NCBI RefSeq assembly: GCF_009730915.1
Contig: NC_052479.1
Span: 496,001 to 560,000 of the forward strand
Source of the DNA: Dioscorea cayenensis subsp. rotundata
Lineage: Eukaryota; Streptophyta; Magnoliopsida; Dioscoreales; Dioscoreaceae
Reading direction: 5' to 3'
Length of the DNA: 64,000 nt
The translations under genes and the position numbers were made by a program. This document shows, piece by piece, positions 12,101 to 23,636 of the stretch (within the stretch, counting starts at the first letter, position 1; every line of letters starts with the position of its first letter). Under the pieces are notes generated by a model, which was not told where the DNA came from, searched no databases, and saw nothing but the letters and a program-made list of their open reading frames with translations.

Positions 12101-14300
12101 AAGACCTGCAAATGATGCAAGCTAATATCTGAATCGTAAACAAGTAGGAAAATCCATGAACTGAAAGGTTTACAAAACATCAGTGTCTTCAGAATACAAC
12201 ACTGAATGGAGTTCTGAATGAAGAGGTATAGTAGCCAGCACTATAATAGCTCAAAACAAGCACATATTTAACTCTTGGATTGCCAGAGCATAGCTGTTGA
12301 TAATGTCCAAATCTTAGTTTTTATTCATCTACTCTGGTAGAAATAAATGTTTCAAGTACAATTCCAAGTACAAGATGGTTTCGGCCATGACAATGTATGG
12401 CCAGTTGCAGACAAACCAAATGTACAACAGTCAGCCAAACAGGTTTTAAAAGCAATAATTAAGAAAACTGTGAAAATTAGTACAATATGAAGTAGTCACA
12501 AAGTTAATGAAACACAAAATAAAGGTGATTTTTAAGTATTGATCAGTGAAACAAACATGATTAAGCATTTTGCTAAATAAAGTGATCATATAGATCCATA
12601 ATTTTCAATTAATTAGTACCCCAGATACCAAAAATCAACAATTGACTGGAAATAGCATTAAAGGTTTATTTAATTTCACATGCTGAATGAAAGCCCACAG
12701 GTCAATTCAAAATTATGCATCTGGAAAATAAGGCCATCTGAATTGGTAGGTGATTTACTAGAATACATATTGAACAAATATTACCCACATAGATAATCAA
12801 TGGACTTGTGTGGTGAAGAATACAATTGTTGTGCAAAAAACAAGAACTTCTCTTGCACTTACAAGACATTACCAAAGTGTCAAATAAAACATGAGGGTAA
12901 GGCCTAATATTTGGTACCATAGAACTGGAGATCATGCTCTAAATAGAGAATTTATTTTCACAGAAAAAAAAAATACATCAGTAAGATTCTAGGTGAGTTT
13001 AGAGTTAATGAATGGCTTATATGAGTATGGTAAAACATACACCACATGCACAATACATTGGTTCACAAAGAATTAACAACCACAAAACTTTCAAGCTTTT
13101 AACAGGCAAGCACAACAAAATAAATCTCACCTTGCAAAGCCAAAGTCTGCAATTTTTAATATAGAACTCTCATCATTTGTTGAAAGGAGTAAGTTCTGCC
13201 ATGAACATAGTAAACATCAGGAAATATATCACAAAAACAGTTGCTTGGAGAAAATGGTCATTTCCAAATACTAAAAGTACAAACTTCTAGCTTCATAACT
13301 TTGCAAATAGTTTGAATCAGGTTATTGAATTTAAAAATATATGCTATGGTCAAATTGCTGCTACCTCCTAGTGATAGAAGGAATATGCACAAACAGCATA
13401 ATCTAGCTATAAACATCAAATGGGTTCCTGGTGGGGAACCTTGGCATTGCAGAAGAAAAAACAAAAAGATTTACGGTAGCAAATTAAGCTAGCGGGCGTA
13501 ACATCTAATTTCTTAAACAACAGGACAACTGAGGATAGAGCTGTATGAAAGATGAAATAAACTTCAAATGGGAAAACAAGCAAGATTAGTGCATCAACAG
13601 CCACAAAATCTTACTTTTCTAGCCCCGCATAAATTTCAATCACACAATAGAAAAGAGCAAGACAAAACCTGAGGCTTTAGGTCTCGATGAATCAAATTGT
13701 TCTCCCGGAGCACCATTAAGCCAGCAGCTACAAAAGAACAATCCAATTTACACTACTTACTAAAAGTGACTTAACAATTACTAATAAATCAAACAGTAAC
13801 AGAGGAAAAAAAAAATCAAATTCAACTCATTCTACCTAACTGTTGCATGAAATGCCTCGCAACATCCTCAGGCACTCTTCCACGACGCTGTATATACATC
13901 GATAGATCCCCACCCCTACAGTACTCCAACACGAGGTAAATCCTCCCAGAAGCCTGAAATAACCCTAAATCACTCAACAAAGCAGAACTAAAACCAAAAT
14001 AGAATCAAAGCAACAAAAAAAACAAGGGTAGGTATTCAAGACCTTGATGATATCATGGAGAGAGATGACATTAGGATGATCGATGCGCTTAAGGATGTCG
14101 ATCTCAGAGAGAAGACTATCCTGAAGCTTCTTGCTAAGTCTCTCCATGACGATCTCCTTCACGGCGACCTCGGTGCCACGAACACGATGCCGAGCATACC
14201 AGACAACGGAGAAGGATCCCGACCCGATCCGGCGACTGAGGATGTAGTCTCCGACGATGCGCGCGTCTCTCATGCCGCTGCTGACCATCAATTGAGCCAT
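9197..14300 (-). CDS. ATG1: ATG1-type autophagy serine/threonine kinase
   Basis: Thirteen exons on the minus strand: 14300-14043, 13953-13836, 13727-13669, 13195-13131, 12105-12012, 11926-11846, 11739-11634, 11494-11422, 11334-10940, 10855-10488, 10121-9800, 9679-9609, 9424-9197. They sum to 2238 nt, 745 residues. The kinase domain (about 18-280) shows [16 protein letters not shown] (catalytic Lys), HRDLKPQN, DFGFAR and [14 protein letters not shown]. The middle is Ser-rich with a doubled PVCSPS. The C-terminal third (from about [17 protein letters not shown]) resembles the tandem MIT region that binds ATG13. The role known for the family is starting autophagosome formation with ATG13, ATG11 and ATG101. 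Exon 7 has a second in-frame acceptor at 11784, which would add 15 residues. The chosen start gives MAQLMVSS, like Arabidopsis ATG1 proteins; an upstream in-frame extension lies in the leader and was rejected. Confidence 0.93.
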
Positions 14301-14639
14301 AGAGGCAAAACCTAGAAGGAAACGGAGAGGAAGAGAGGAGGAAATCAGAGGAAAAGGGCAAAAGTTCGGAGATTTGGGGATTTTGGATAGACTTCGACAG
14401 AGAAAGAAGGAGGTGACCTCGTATCTATATATAGTATAGAGATATGTACACGTTTTTAAAAGAAAATTTATGTATAACCCCTTGGCTTTATACAAATTGT
14501 AAATTAAACCCTGTGGTTTTTAGAAAGGTTCATTAATTATTTTAAAAATAATAATTTGTCTTATTTATAGGCTTGTAAAATAAGTGAGTGCTTTGTCCTA
14601 TGTGCTTGAATTTGGGGATTTTATTTGTTTTCCTTTTAA

Positions 14640-14960
14640 AAAAAGTCACTATTTTTTTTTTTTGAAAAAATGGATAAACCCAATCATTAAGAAACGAACA
14701 CCAAAAGGAGCTTAGGCTCTTACAAAAATAACCACCAGAAGTGGTTGAGAGTACAACAGACAAAAACAACAGCCAGAGAGAAAGGAAGGGGTAAAAACCT
14801 AAAGGGAGAGAAACTCCTTTAGGAAAACAAGTAAGAAAGTCTAAAACTCGCCGGGAAAAGAAGGTCTCGACGACGGGTCATCCCGCACCACATCTCTAAA
14901 ACTCAGGAACTCCAGACTCCTCTTTATCTTTGACACAGATTACTAATTTTTTATGTATAA
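14640..14960 (-). mobile_element. 3' end of a non-LTR (LINE-like) element
   Basis: On the minus strand the segment ends in a TTTATCCA motif followed by an A-rich tail, seen on the plus strand as poly-T then 'aaaaaatggataaaccca'. The same tail recurs at many places in the window. The body (14700-14940) has no ORF. The 5' border and target-site duplication were not identified. Confidence 0.5.
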
Positions 14961-14992
14961 GATTTTATTTCCTTCAAAAAAAGTGTTTTCTT

Positions 14993-14999
<7 letters not shown>

Positions 15000-15031
<32 letters not shown>
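15000..15031. repeat. (AT)n microsatellite
   Basis: About 15 perfect AT dinucleotides. Similar (AT)n runs of 20-40 bases occur near 25051, 29717, 29948, 30607, 30716, 34483, 43910, 45120, 47039, 52854 and 57390. Confidence 0.9.
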
Positions 15032-15032
<1 letters not shown>

Positions 15033-15683
15033 TAAATGAACAAATTATAATGATGTTTAAGTATGTATAAGAAAATATGGTTTTAATAAGTAAGTACCGA
15101 AGGATGGTTTGACACGGAATTGCTTGAAGCATAGTAAGTAAATAAATTTTTTTATGGTGTTTTTAACATATTATAATAGTAAAGAAGCATGAATTTTACA
15201 GATATATATATAAAAAAATATTGTTTTATAAGACTTACATTAGCATTTGGACATTTTTGCAAATAATTTAAGGGGTATATAAGTAATTTTATCTCTTTAT
15301 TAAATTTGTAGTAATTGGCAGAAGAAGAAAGAAAATTCTTTGTCCTTACCACACATTTACAAACCTTTACATTTATAAAGAATCAGATTATATATATTTT
15401 ATATTTATCATAAACTACAAATTCTAAAATTAATAATTCTGTAACACTGAAATGAACATGGAAACATTCAAAACATAAGTTTGATCATTCTTCTCAGACA
15501 AATCTCAAGAAGAAACAGCAAAAGTTCACAGTTGAACACAAGGAGGTACATTGACAGCAGCAAAAGTAAAACAAAGCTAAATGTTTCCTATGATTTTGGG
15601 AAAATGGTCCTAAGTAAATGAGTGTGTTTTTACAAGTGGCTAGCAAAAATAAGTTGTATCAACTGCCAAGAAACTGTGAATTT

Positions 15684-17497
15684 TTATATTTTTCCTGCTA
15701 AACCAAGCTCCTTGCACATTTGTTCATCAGGTTGCAGACTTTTTGGGATTGCACCGAAGGCACGCCGTGCCACCTCAATTCCTGAAATGGTATTATGAAG
15801 AAATGCTGAAGTATCTTCAACAGTCTTGCTTAAATCAGTATAAGAGAGTGACATGAAGGGACTGGGCGACGGGAGAGTTTTCTCGGGCATGAACAGGTCT
15901 AATTCAGCGGCCTGTACAAACCTTTCAGTGGCTGACTCCCATGACAACTGATGCCTCTGCTCATCTGTTAGTGAAACAGGCTCTTCAGTCAGTGCTCTTT
16001 GTGTAAGTTCAACAAATTCCTTGCTGTTGTTATACATGTGGCAGTTTGGAAAACGCTTGAAGAAGTCATTTGATGGGTGGTTGGCGCATATCACAATTTT
16101 GCCCATTGCCAGTGCTTCAGCTGTGGTTGTGCAAACCACATCGGTTGTGCTAGGATTTATGAACACCTTGTAGCTGAAAACCCAGAAAGCAGAAAATCAC
16201 AAAGGGAAATGATCAACAGAGGTTACAATGAAATAAGTTTGGTAATCATGTCACTCACTCATGAAATAACGGGTCGGCATGATCACGGCCAGCATGAACT
16301 CTCACAGCCAGCTTCAGCTTGCTTGCAGATTGGCGAACTTCATCTGAATCCTCACCATTTCCATATAAATCCACTTCGAGGCCTGAAAGTTCATTTTGGT
16401 TCTTAGAAAGCAGTTGGAGTAACTCTTTGTAGCCTTTGCTCCAAACCATCTTGCCGATATAGTAAGCACCCTTCGTGAAGGCTGGTTCATGTCTCTGTTG
16501 CTGATCTCTCTTTACCAGTCCAACCTCAAGAAATTTTGGATTGACACCATGAACATTGCAAATGATGGACCTATGAAGATCTTGAGTAGCACCTGATAGT
16601 CGTATAACCTGCACATAAACATACATTGTTGCTATCTTTCAATAAGATATACAAGAAGATTAATCAGACATAAAAAGCCAAAGAAGGACAACATTACCTT
16701 GTGGCAGGTGATGTAGATAACCCAGTTATTAACATGCTTCAAGAGAAATGCCTGAACAACTCCATTTTTCTCTCTTCTCACATACTCGAGATAGTTCGTG
16801 TGAACAACACCTATCACCCTCTGGAATTTAGTTTTCCACCTTTGACCATGATGGTACCATGTAAGATGTTCAGGCTCCTCAAGGACAGCAATTTCAGCCT
16901 CTTCAACGGGAATGATTTCTGTAATATCTCCAACCGGTAAAATGCTCCTTTTATCTATGGCAAACTGCATGAATTCTATCAAAAGCCCATCAAAATCAAG
17001 TTCTCTTGATAGACAATACTCTCTCAAAACGCTAAGAACTCCATATATGATACTATCAAAACTAACCTTTTTTATACACCTCATCAAAATGTTAGCTTCT
17101 TAAATCTTCAGAATAATTAATCAAATTTTCTACAGCATATTAAGATTAAGCAAAAAATTGTCATCTAATACAGATTAGAGAAAAAAAAAAGAAGAAGAAA
17201 TGCACAAGCAACCTTTCCAGGATAGAATCTTATGCTGAAGTTGGATGCAAAATTAATCCTCTCTTCAAGCCATTGACGAACAAAGTTTTCCTGTTGAGAT
17301 GGTGAAGTGAACACGATTTTATTCGGATAAACGAGTTCTTGATCCTTCTCAGAAAGCCAAGGAATCACCAACACAACATCCCTGGCCCCATCTTTTGCAA
17401 GATAAGCAGCACGAAACAAAGGGTTCACCGCCGTTCCAGTCATCCATGGGAGACTTGCAGTAGTGAAAATTGCAATCTTTTGCTTCCTTGCCATCAT
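15684..17497 (-). CDS. DGD2: Digalactosyldiacylglycerol synthase 2
   Basis: Four exons: 17497-17213, 16964-16698, 16608-16259, 16173-15684, summing to 1392 nt and 463 residues (about 473 in Arabidopsis DGD2). The enzyme moves galactose from UDP-galactose to monogalactosyldiacylglycerol at the chloroplast outer envelope, and DGD2 is the isoform linked to phosphate starvation. Visible signatures: TASLPWMTGTAVNPLFRAAY near the N-terminus, LEEPEHLTWYHHG, HTNYLEYV, NVHGVNPKFLE, GAYYIGKMVWSKGYKELL and PSTTDVVCTTTAEALAMGK (GT4 nucleotide-sugar site). It lacks the long N-terminal extension of DGD1, so it is the DGD2 type. The ATG at 17497 follows a probable 5' UTR intron; the second Met right after it is an equal alternative. 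Confidence 0.95.
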
Positions 17498-17517
17498 TGA
17501 TTCAACAACTATTTCCA

Positions 17518-17997
17518 CTAAAAAAACACAACCATGCTGATAATCTTAGTTCTCAAATCAGATCATAATGAGGCCTTAGATCCACCTAAACAATATAAAA
17601 AATTGACAATAAAAACATCTGGCATGTCTCATCAATGACACTTAAATCACACTTATGCCTACACTGCAAAAGTTTTGTTTGCATAACCCTAATAATCCAA
17701 ATGCTAATACAATGATACAATTAAATCATCACAATAGCAAAACCAAACCTGAAAAATGCATTAAGATTGAAGGAAAACATAAGAAAAGGATTAAATTCTT
17801 CTTCATATCATCTTGTATAAATGACGAATCAAGTGTGTAGTATTAAAGTTCAAATTTTTTCTACATTTTTCCTTCATCTTCTCTGAATCCAATGAAACAA
17901 AAGGAATTCAATAAAAAAAACTCAAAGAAAAAACGCAAATCTAAATCAGAGAATTAGAATTGCATCACAATGGAGAGCATCCGTAAAAGAAACATAC
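17518..17997 (-). other. Probable 5' UTR intron of DGD2
   Basis: On the minus strand CTG|GTATGTTT at 17998/17997 is a good donor, and a T-rich tract ending TTTTTTTAG at 17518 is a good acceptor, 20 bases before the start codon. The interval is AT-rich and non-coding. Splicing is inferred from sites only. Confidence 0.6.
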
Positions 17998-18199
17998 CAG
18001 ATTAAATCCAATCGTGAGAGGATGAATGAAGGAGCAAACCCTAATTAGATCGTGATTCTTTTTCAAGTCAATCACATATAAGGGAAAGGAAAGAGGATAC
18101 GGACCACGAAAATTATACTAAATTGTGAGGACTTCTTTGCAAAAACATCCAACATGAAAAAACCAAGGGCTTGTTTGCAAATTCTCTGTAGATGTTCTA

Positions 18200-19199
18200 N
18201 NNNNNNNNNNNNNNNNNNNNNNNNNNNNNNNNNNNNNNNNNNNNNNNNNNNNNNNNNNNNNNNNNNNNNNNNNNNNNNNNNNNNNNNNNNNNNNNNNNNN
18301 NNNNNNNNNNNNNNNNNNNNNNNNNNNNNNNNNNNNNNNNNNNNNNNNNNNNNNNNNNNNNNNNNNNNNNNNNNNNNNNNNNNNNNNNNNNNNNNNNNNN
18401 NNNNNNNNNNNNNNNNNNNNNNNNNNNNNNNNNNNNNNNNNNNNNNNNNNNNNNNNNNNNNNNNNNNNNNNNNNNNNNNNNNNNNNNNNNNNNNNNNNNN
18501 NNNNNNNNNNNNNNNNNNNNNNNNNNNNNNNNNNNNNNNNNNNNNNNNNNNNNNNNNNNNNNNNNNNNNNNNNNNNNNNNNNNNNNNNNNNNNNNNNNNN
18601 NNNNNNNNNNNNNNNNNNNNNNNNNNNNNNNNNNNNNNNNNNNNNNNNNNNNNNNNNNNNNNNNNNNNNNNNNNNNNNNNNNNNNNNNNNNNNNNNNNNN
18701 NNNNNNNNNNNNNNNNNNNNNNNNNNNNNNNNNNNNNNNNNNNNNNNNNNNNNNNNNNNNNNNNNNNNNNNNNNNNNNNNNNNNNNNNNNNNNNNNNNNN
18801 NNNNNNNNNNNNNNNNNNNNNNNNNNNNNNNNNNNNNNNNNNNNNNNNNNNNNNNNNNNNNNNNNNNNNNNNNNNNNNNNNNNNNNNNNNNNNNNNNNNN
18901 NNNNNNNNNNNNNNNNNNNNNNNNNNNNNNNNNNNNNNNNNNNNNNNNNNNNNNNNNNNNNNNNNNNNNNNNNNNNNNNNNNNNNNNNNNNNNNNNNNNN
19001 NNNNNNNNNNNNNNNNNNNNNNNNNNNNNNNNNNNNNNNNNNNNNNNNNNNNNNNNNNNNNNNNNNNNNNNNNNNNNNNNNNNNNNNNNNNNNNNNNNNN
19101 NNNNNNNNNNNNNNNNNNNNNNNNNNNNNNNNNNNNNNNNNNNNNNNNNNNNNNNNNNNNNNNNNNNNNNNNNNNNNNNNNNNNNNNNNNNNNNNNNNN
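18200..19199. other. Assembly gap of exactly 1000 N
   Basis: A run of 1000 undetermined bases, a size typical of a placeholder rather than a measured gap. It separates the gene-dense left block from the repeat-rich array. Confidence 0.99.
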
Positions 19200-20390
19200 A
19201 GTTTTCATGTAATCTCTTGGATCAACTTGATCACTTCTTCTCCTTCATGTTTTTTAAGTTTCACATGTCATTTGTCTAAGTCCAAGTCTAGCCAAACCAA
19301 TAGGAGGAATTGTCATGGAAGCTCCAAGTTAATGCTAAAAATTTGGAGGCAAAATATAGTTATATTAAAATTTTCTTTAATTTTAGAAACTATTATCAAT
19401 TGCAATTACAAATATGTGTAGTTTGTTCTAACTTTTCTTTTTGTGTTTATCGTTGTCGTTATTATTCCTTCTTGATACGGATTTATTCGGAAGGGATGAA
19501 AAACAACTTCTTTAAAATTTTATAATATAGAATAGAACAATTGTTTTGATTACATGAAACAAAAGAAAAAAATTCATGTGGTCAAACTAAATATGACTAG
19601 TTTTTATATTGAAGTGTAATAACTACAAAAGAAGTATATGATTTATGCAAATCGATGCCAAGCTTGAACGATTAATTCCTATTGTCAAATGGAGGCATGA
19701 GTTTCTAGAGCAATTTGTAGGTAGTGTTGATGGTGTAGTAACAACAACATTATGAGAGGGATGACAAATGATACGGACATTAGCCAAGCCTTTTCTCTTT
19801 GTTACCCTAAGAGAACCTCTCTCCCTCCTCGAGGGTTACTAGTGTGGTGTTTATCTTCTGTTGGAAGATATCTCTTTCATTTCTAGTGGACTATCTATAT
19901 ATTTTTCCATTTTTGATTAGTTGTAGTTATCATTTCTATATCCAGTGAGCAGTGTAATTCTATCTCTTTTGTGCTTATAGTCCTATATTATTATTATTAT
20001 TATATAAATGAATGCAGTTTATTAACCTATTACATTTGGAAAAAATATTATTATGTAATAATAACAACCATTATTATTATTATTGTAACAACTAGAATGT
20101 ATATATTTTCTGCACGTGATTGGAAGTATGAAAATTGCCGGGGGGAGGGGGCCCACCAAATTAAGACTAAGTCGGTCAGTCCCAAAGAGCCCATTGGCCT
20201 GTTCCTCATCCATGCACTCCCATCGCAAATAGAAATACTAAGAACCAAGTCTATTTTATACTTACAATAATAAGGAATTAAAGTTCGAGCCAACATGTAT
20301 GAGGACAAACCAAATTAAGGGTAGTTCTATATAAACGATCAAATGCTCTAAAAGCTAGATCAAAGATTAGTTCAATTAGCTTAGGAGATC
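19200..20390. other. AT-rich sequence with retrotransposon tails
   Basis: No gene that I can support. It includes a LINE-like 3' end near 19930-20050. At 20150-20390 there is sequence resembling the promoter of the array gene at 23637 (for example 'ctatataaacgatcaaa' and 'ttagttcaattagcttagg'). Confidence 0.5.
19930..20050 (+). mobile_element. LINE-like 3' end, first copy
   Basis: Contains 'cagtgtaattctatctctt', 'gtgcttatagtcctatatt' and an 'aatgaatgcagtttatta' terminus, then an A/T-rich tail. A closely similar segment lies at 20415-20545, so two related insertions, or a duplication of one, sit about 480 bases apart. Confidence 0.45.
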
Positions 20391-20393
20391 ACA

Positions 20394-20414
20394 ATGAATC
20401 AGTATCCAAGTTAG
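20394..20414 (+). pseudogene. 5' remnant of the half-DC1/Pro-Tyr family (copy a)
   Basis: The 70 bases before this ATG nearly match those before the array gene at 23637, including the TATA-like 'ctatataaacgatcaaa' and 'caattagcttaggagatcac'. The reading frame starts like that gene (Met-Asn-Gln-Tyr-Pro) but stops at codon 7, and a LINE-like tail follows at once. This is a promoter and start-codon fragment cut off by an insertion. Confidence 0.65.
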
Positions 20415-20545
20415 CACTTAGCAGTGTAATTGTCTCTTTTGTGCTTATAATCCTATATTGTCTTCTTTTGTTTAATAAATGCAGTTTATTAATCTATTAC
20501 ATACTAAAAATAATAATTATTATATAATAATAATATTATTATTGT
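20415..20545 (+). mobile_element. LINE-like 3' end, second copy
   Basis: Repeats the 19930-20050 segment ('cagtgtaatt', 'cttttgtgcttataatccta', 'aataaatgcagtttattaat') and ends in an A/T-rich tail. It begins right where array copy a breaks off. Confidence 0.5.
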
Positions 20546-20770
20546 AACAATGTATGACAGAATTTGTGTGTTTGGTTGGATGTAATTGTAAATACATTAG
20601 ATTTTTATTTACAATGTAACTGGAAATTCATGGATTTGAAAATACATTAATGCAAAATCTGGTGTTTGATTGGATGTAACTGAAAATACTGTATGACAGA
20701 ATTTTGTGTTTGTTTAAAGGGATTTGTAAATCTGTATTATAAAATCCGGTGTTTAGTTTGATGTATTAAG
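20545..20770. repeat. Degenerate repeat rich in 'gtttggttggatgtaa' motifs
   Basis: Three imperfect copies of a motif like 'gtttgRttggatgtaa' (near 20570, 20662, 20750) and two of 'tgtatgacagaattt' (near 20550 and 20688). Such motifs are common at ends of plant hAT-like or MITE elements, but no clear terminal inverted repeat was found. Confidence 0.4.
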
Positions 20771-21499
20771 AGATGTGGGCACCAATGGTGAGATTACCCC
20801 AAACCCTCAAACTTGCTTATTTTATTGAATGTAATTATTATATTAATCAAGATAAGCATTAAATTTTTAATTAAATTAATTTCTAAATTATTGATATATT
20901 TTTAAATATATTATCAAAAAATGACTTCTCCCGATAATATTTTACTTGTTTTCTTAAATTTTAATTAAATAATTTTGAGTTAAATAAAATTTAACTATGC
21001 ATGTTAAATAAATTTTGAATAAAAATTTAATTAAATGAGTTATTACTCAAAATTTAATTAAATAAAATAGCACATTTCATAATATCTCATTTAATATTTT
21101 TGAATAATAATATTGCTACAAATTAGCCTCTTGTACCCCATATGTCATACAACTATGAAGAAATAAATAAGGTAAGGCAATATGTACAACAAGATCAATT
21201 CATCGAAAAATCTCATTCACTCCCAAAAACACTCAAGTAGGAAACTACATTCATAATGCTCCATCTAGTGCTTCCGATGTAAGATGTCCCTAGATCAAGA
21301 CAATAAAGACAATAACAAATGAGGCAATAACAAATAAAAGATGTTCAACATGCATAATACAAATAAAAAACAAAGTTAAATATTCCTCACAGTTATAATC
21401 ATAAGATAATCTAACAAATATAGACCATTGCAACATTGTAAGACATCAACCGGTACAAAAATAATTCATAGAAATTAGCTTCAAGTTTTGCTAATTTTG
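20771..21499. other. AT-rich, no gene seen
   Basis: Very AT-rich sequence with several 'aatttaattaaat' words and no open coding stretch. Confidence 0.6.
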
Positions 21500-22559
21500 C
21501 CCTCAATACCCTCCTCTTTGATTAGCCATTGTTTCAAAAAACTCCTCTGCCAAAATACATTCTAAGTTCTTCATCCTTCTCTAAGAAAGATATAGTCCTC
21601 ATTTCATCCGCCATCAACCAATCATAGGCCCTATTGATCTCACAGCCAGAATATCCATATGTTTTTAATTTCATGCACTTGTTCATAAGGTCTTAATTTG
21701 GCGAAGGACAAAGTACTAGTTGAATTCATATTCCCTAGTACCTTCTTAAATGTGTTATTAATTTCTTAAATTGCTTCAACTTCATAGATTAACTTTCTTT
21801 TTCCTTTTCCTCTTCTTATTTGAGTGGATGTTGCTCCCCGTGGTTTTGAGCTTTCTGAATGAGTGTGGATAGGTGTTGACATATTTGCATGAAAGTTTGT
21901 CTCCTCAAAAGGCATATCTTCAAGACCACCAATTTGAGGCCATTGGCGGAAGTTTTCATTATCATACATGTCCATGCCAATTTCATCCCCAAAGTGAACA
22001 GCGCGACATCCGTTAGCCTGGTCATTAATACAAATAGTCTCCAGCAAGTCATGATCTTCAATTGGCTTGTTTAGAAACGGTTCATCTTGTGGATGAATCT
22101 AGTACACAAGAACAAATTAGTAAAGGGTTTATGCATAAATAAAAATTAAAAGAAACCATAAATAAGAATTGCTTCCAAGCAAATTAGTACCTTGATATAG
22201 TTCTTATACTCTGACTCACTCATGATTGTCATTTTCAGTACATCATCCCAACCCATTCCACTTAATTCTTTCAGTTTTTTAATTCTTACCCATCATTTTT
22301 TAATTGCTCTTAGGTGGTTGGACACATTTGATTCAATAACTATGATGCCGAATTCCTCTTTTATTGCCTTAATTGCGGCATGGAATGCTTGGGATTTGAA
22401 ACCTTTATCAACTTTAAAGCCTTGTTCCACTTGGGAAGCCATAAACTATATGAAGAAGCTGTTTTCAGTAGATGTCCACCTTTTGTTGAGACTAGTTCTC
22501 TTGGTAGGGCTTCTTACTGTTGATATTTGGCTATCCTCTGATGCTCTCATGTTGTCCAT
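21500..22559 (-). pseudogene. Myb/SANT-like domain gene, decayed
   Basis: Minus-strand exon 1 (22559-22191) reads MDNMRASEDSQ..., then KRWTSTENSFF of a Myb/SANT-like domain, and after a GT-AG intron exon 2 starts at 22098 with IHPQDEPFLNKPIEDHDLL and INDQANG. That order (trihelix-like domain, then KPF/KPI-x-D-L-x-I-x-G/N-D-x-A-x-G) is typical of plant L10-interacting/Myb_DNA-bind_3 proteins and of the DNA-binding partner in PIF/Harbinger transposons. It is broken by TAG at 22446-22448, TGA at 22293-22295 (where Trp is expected) and several stops below 21766. No DDE transposase ORF is nearby. Whether it came from a transposon or a host gene cannot be told from here. Confidence 0.7.
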
Positions 22560-23529
22560 TCTACAATTGGCAAGCACATAAGCATTGTTTTTTAAAAAAG
22601 AATGACTCAATTTTAATCAAATTAACTACTCAACGGCATAAATTTCCGAATGAACATACTATAAAAAGATAACAACAGTTATAAAATATGCCACATTATA
22701 GAAGAAATCAGAAGCTGCATCATTTATTTTGCCATCAAAAACACATATAGCATTATTCATCCAGTTATGTGATCAAATACAATAGTTGAGGTTTGCACAT
22801 TATTCATCCTATTTTGTGATCAAATACAATAGCTAATTAAGGGGATATCACAAGCAAGAGATAGGCTAAAAAAACAAAAAACAAAAAACAAAAAAGAAGC
22901 AATTACTGATTTTAAAAAAATCTCAAAAAAGAAGCATAAATTTCAAAATGAACATGCTATAAAAAAGATGACAACATTTGAGCAAGATTAAACCTAAAAT
23001 AATAATAACAATCAAAATATAAAGACCTCACTGGAATCTAAAATTTCATATCCATCCAAAATTCAATGCATCTCAATTTTCATTTCAATTTATAAACAAG
23101 TAGTTACAAGTTCACCAATGCAATCCATATACATAAAGTTAAGGCAGATATTTTGACTTTAGGTTGACACCAAGTAGTGGCTTCTCTCACTATCAAAGCT
23201 TATATGGAAATGCCAAAAGATATTCTGCAACCATAAGATATTCTGCAGATATTTTGCTAAAAGATTCTCAAATTTTTTAAATTCTTAGAAAAATGGCTTC
23301 CCTCACTATCAAAGCTTATAATATGAAAATGCCAAAAGATATTCAGCAACCAATTTTTCATAAACATGAAAATTCTTTGCCAAATATTACATTTGATGAT
23401 TGAGAGGAATAAGAAATATACTTCATAAATCTACACATTTGCATACTAATTAATAACACCAGAAAAAACAACTACCAAACTAAGATTAAGTCCATCAGTT
23501 TCAAGGAGCCCAGTATGAAAAATTCTGAT
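22560..23529. other. AT-rich spacer with local direct repeats
   Basis: No coding signal. It contains a ~33-base direct repeat with 'ttatgtgatcaaatacaata' (about 22752 and 22800) and a ~58-base direct repeat listed separately. Confidence 0.6.
23177..23353. repeat. ~58-base direct repeat
   Basis: 23177-23233 and 23293-23353 share 'cactatcaaagcttat' and 'aaatgccaaaagatattc', with few differences and ~60 bases between. Its origin is unknown. Confidence 0.75.
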
Positions 23530-23636
23530 AGGGGCCATCAAACTAAGACTAAGTGCATCATGTCCCCTCTATATAAACGATCAAAATGCTCTAAAATCTA
23601 GATCAAACATTAGTTCAATTAGCTTAGGAGATCACA
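23530..23636 (+). promoter_or_regulatory. Promoter of array copy b
   Basis: A TATA-like 'ctatataaac' lies at 23570-23579, about 60 bases before the ATG at 23637. The block 'caattagcttaggagatcac' directly before the ATG is shared with remnant copy a at 20310-20393. Confidence 0.55.

Larger units (their letters stand above)
14301..15683. other. Intergenic between DGD2 3' end and ATG1 promoter
   Basis: ATG1 leader and promoter occupy the high-A/T side directly after 14300, with a TATA-like run 'tatctatatatagta' near 14421-14436. The rest holds a retrotransposon tail (14640-14960), an (AT)n run and AT-rich filler up to the DGD2 stop. Confidence 0.55.

Noticed and set aside
14001-14495. N-terminal extension of ATG1 beginning MYKAKGLY
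   Set aside because: It is in the AT-rich leader, lies outside the conserved N-terminus and overlaps the TATA-like region.
18072-19421. Long ORFs of 350-410 residues around 18.1-19.4 kb
   Set aside because: They are created by reading the 1000 N gap as sense codons.
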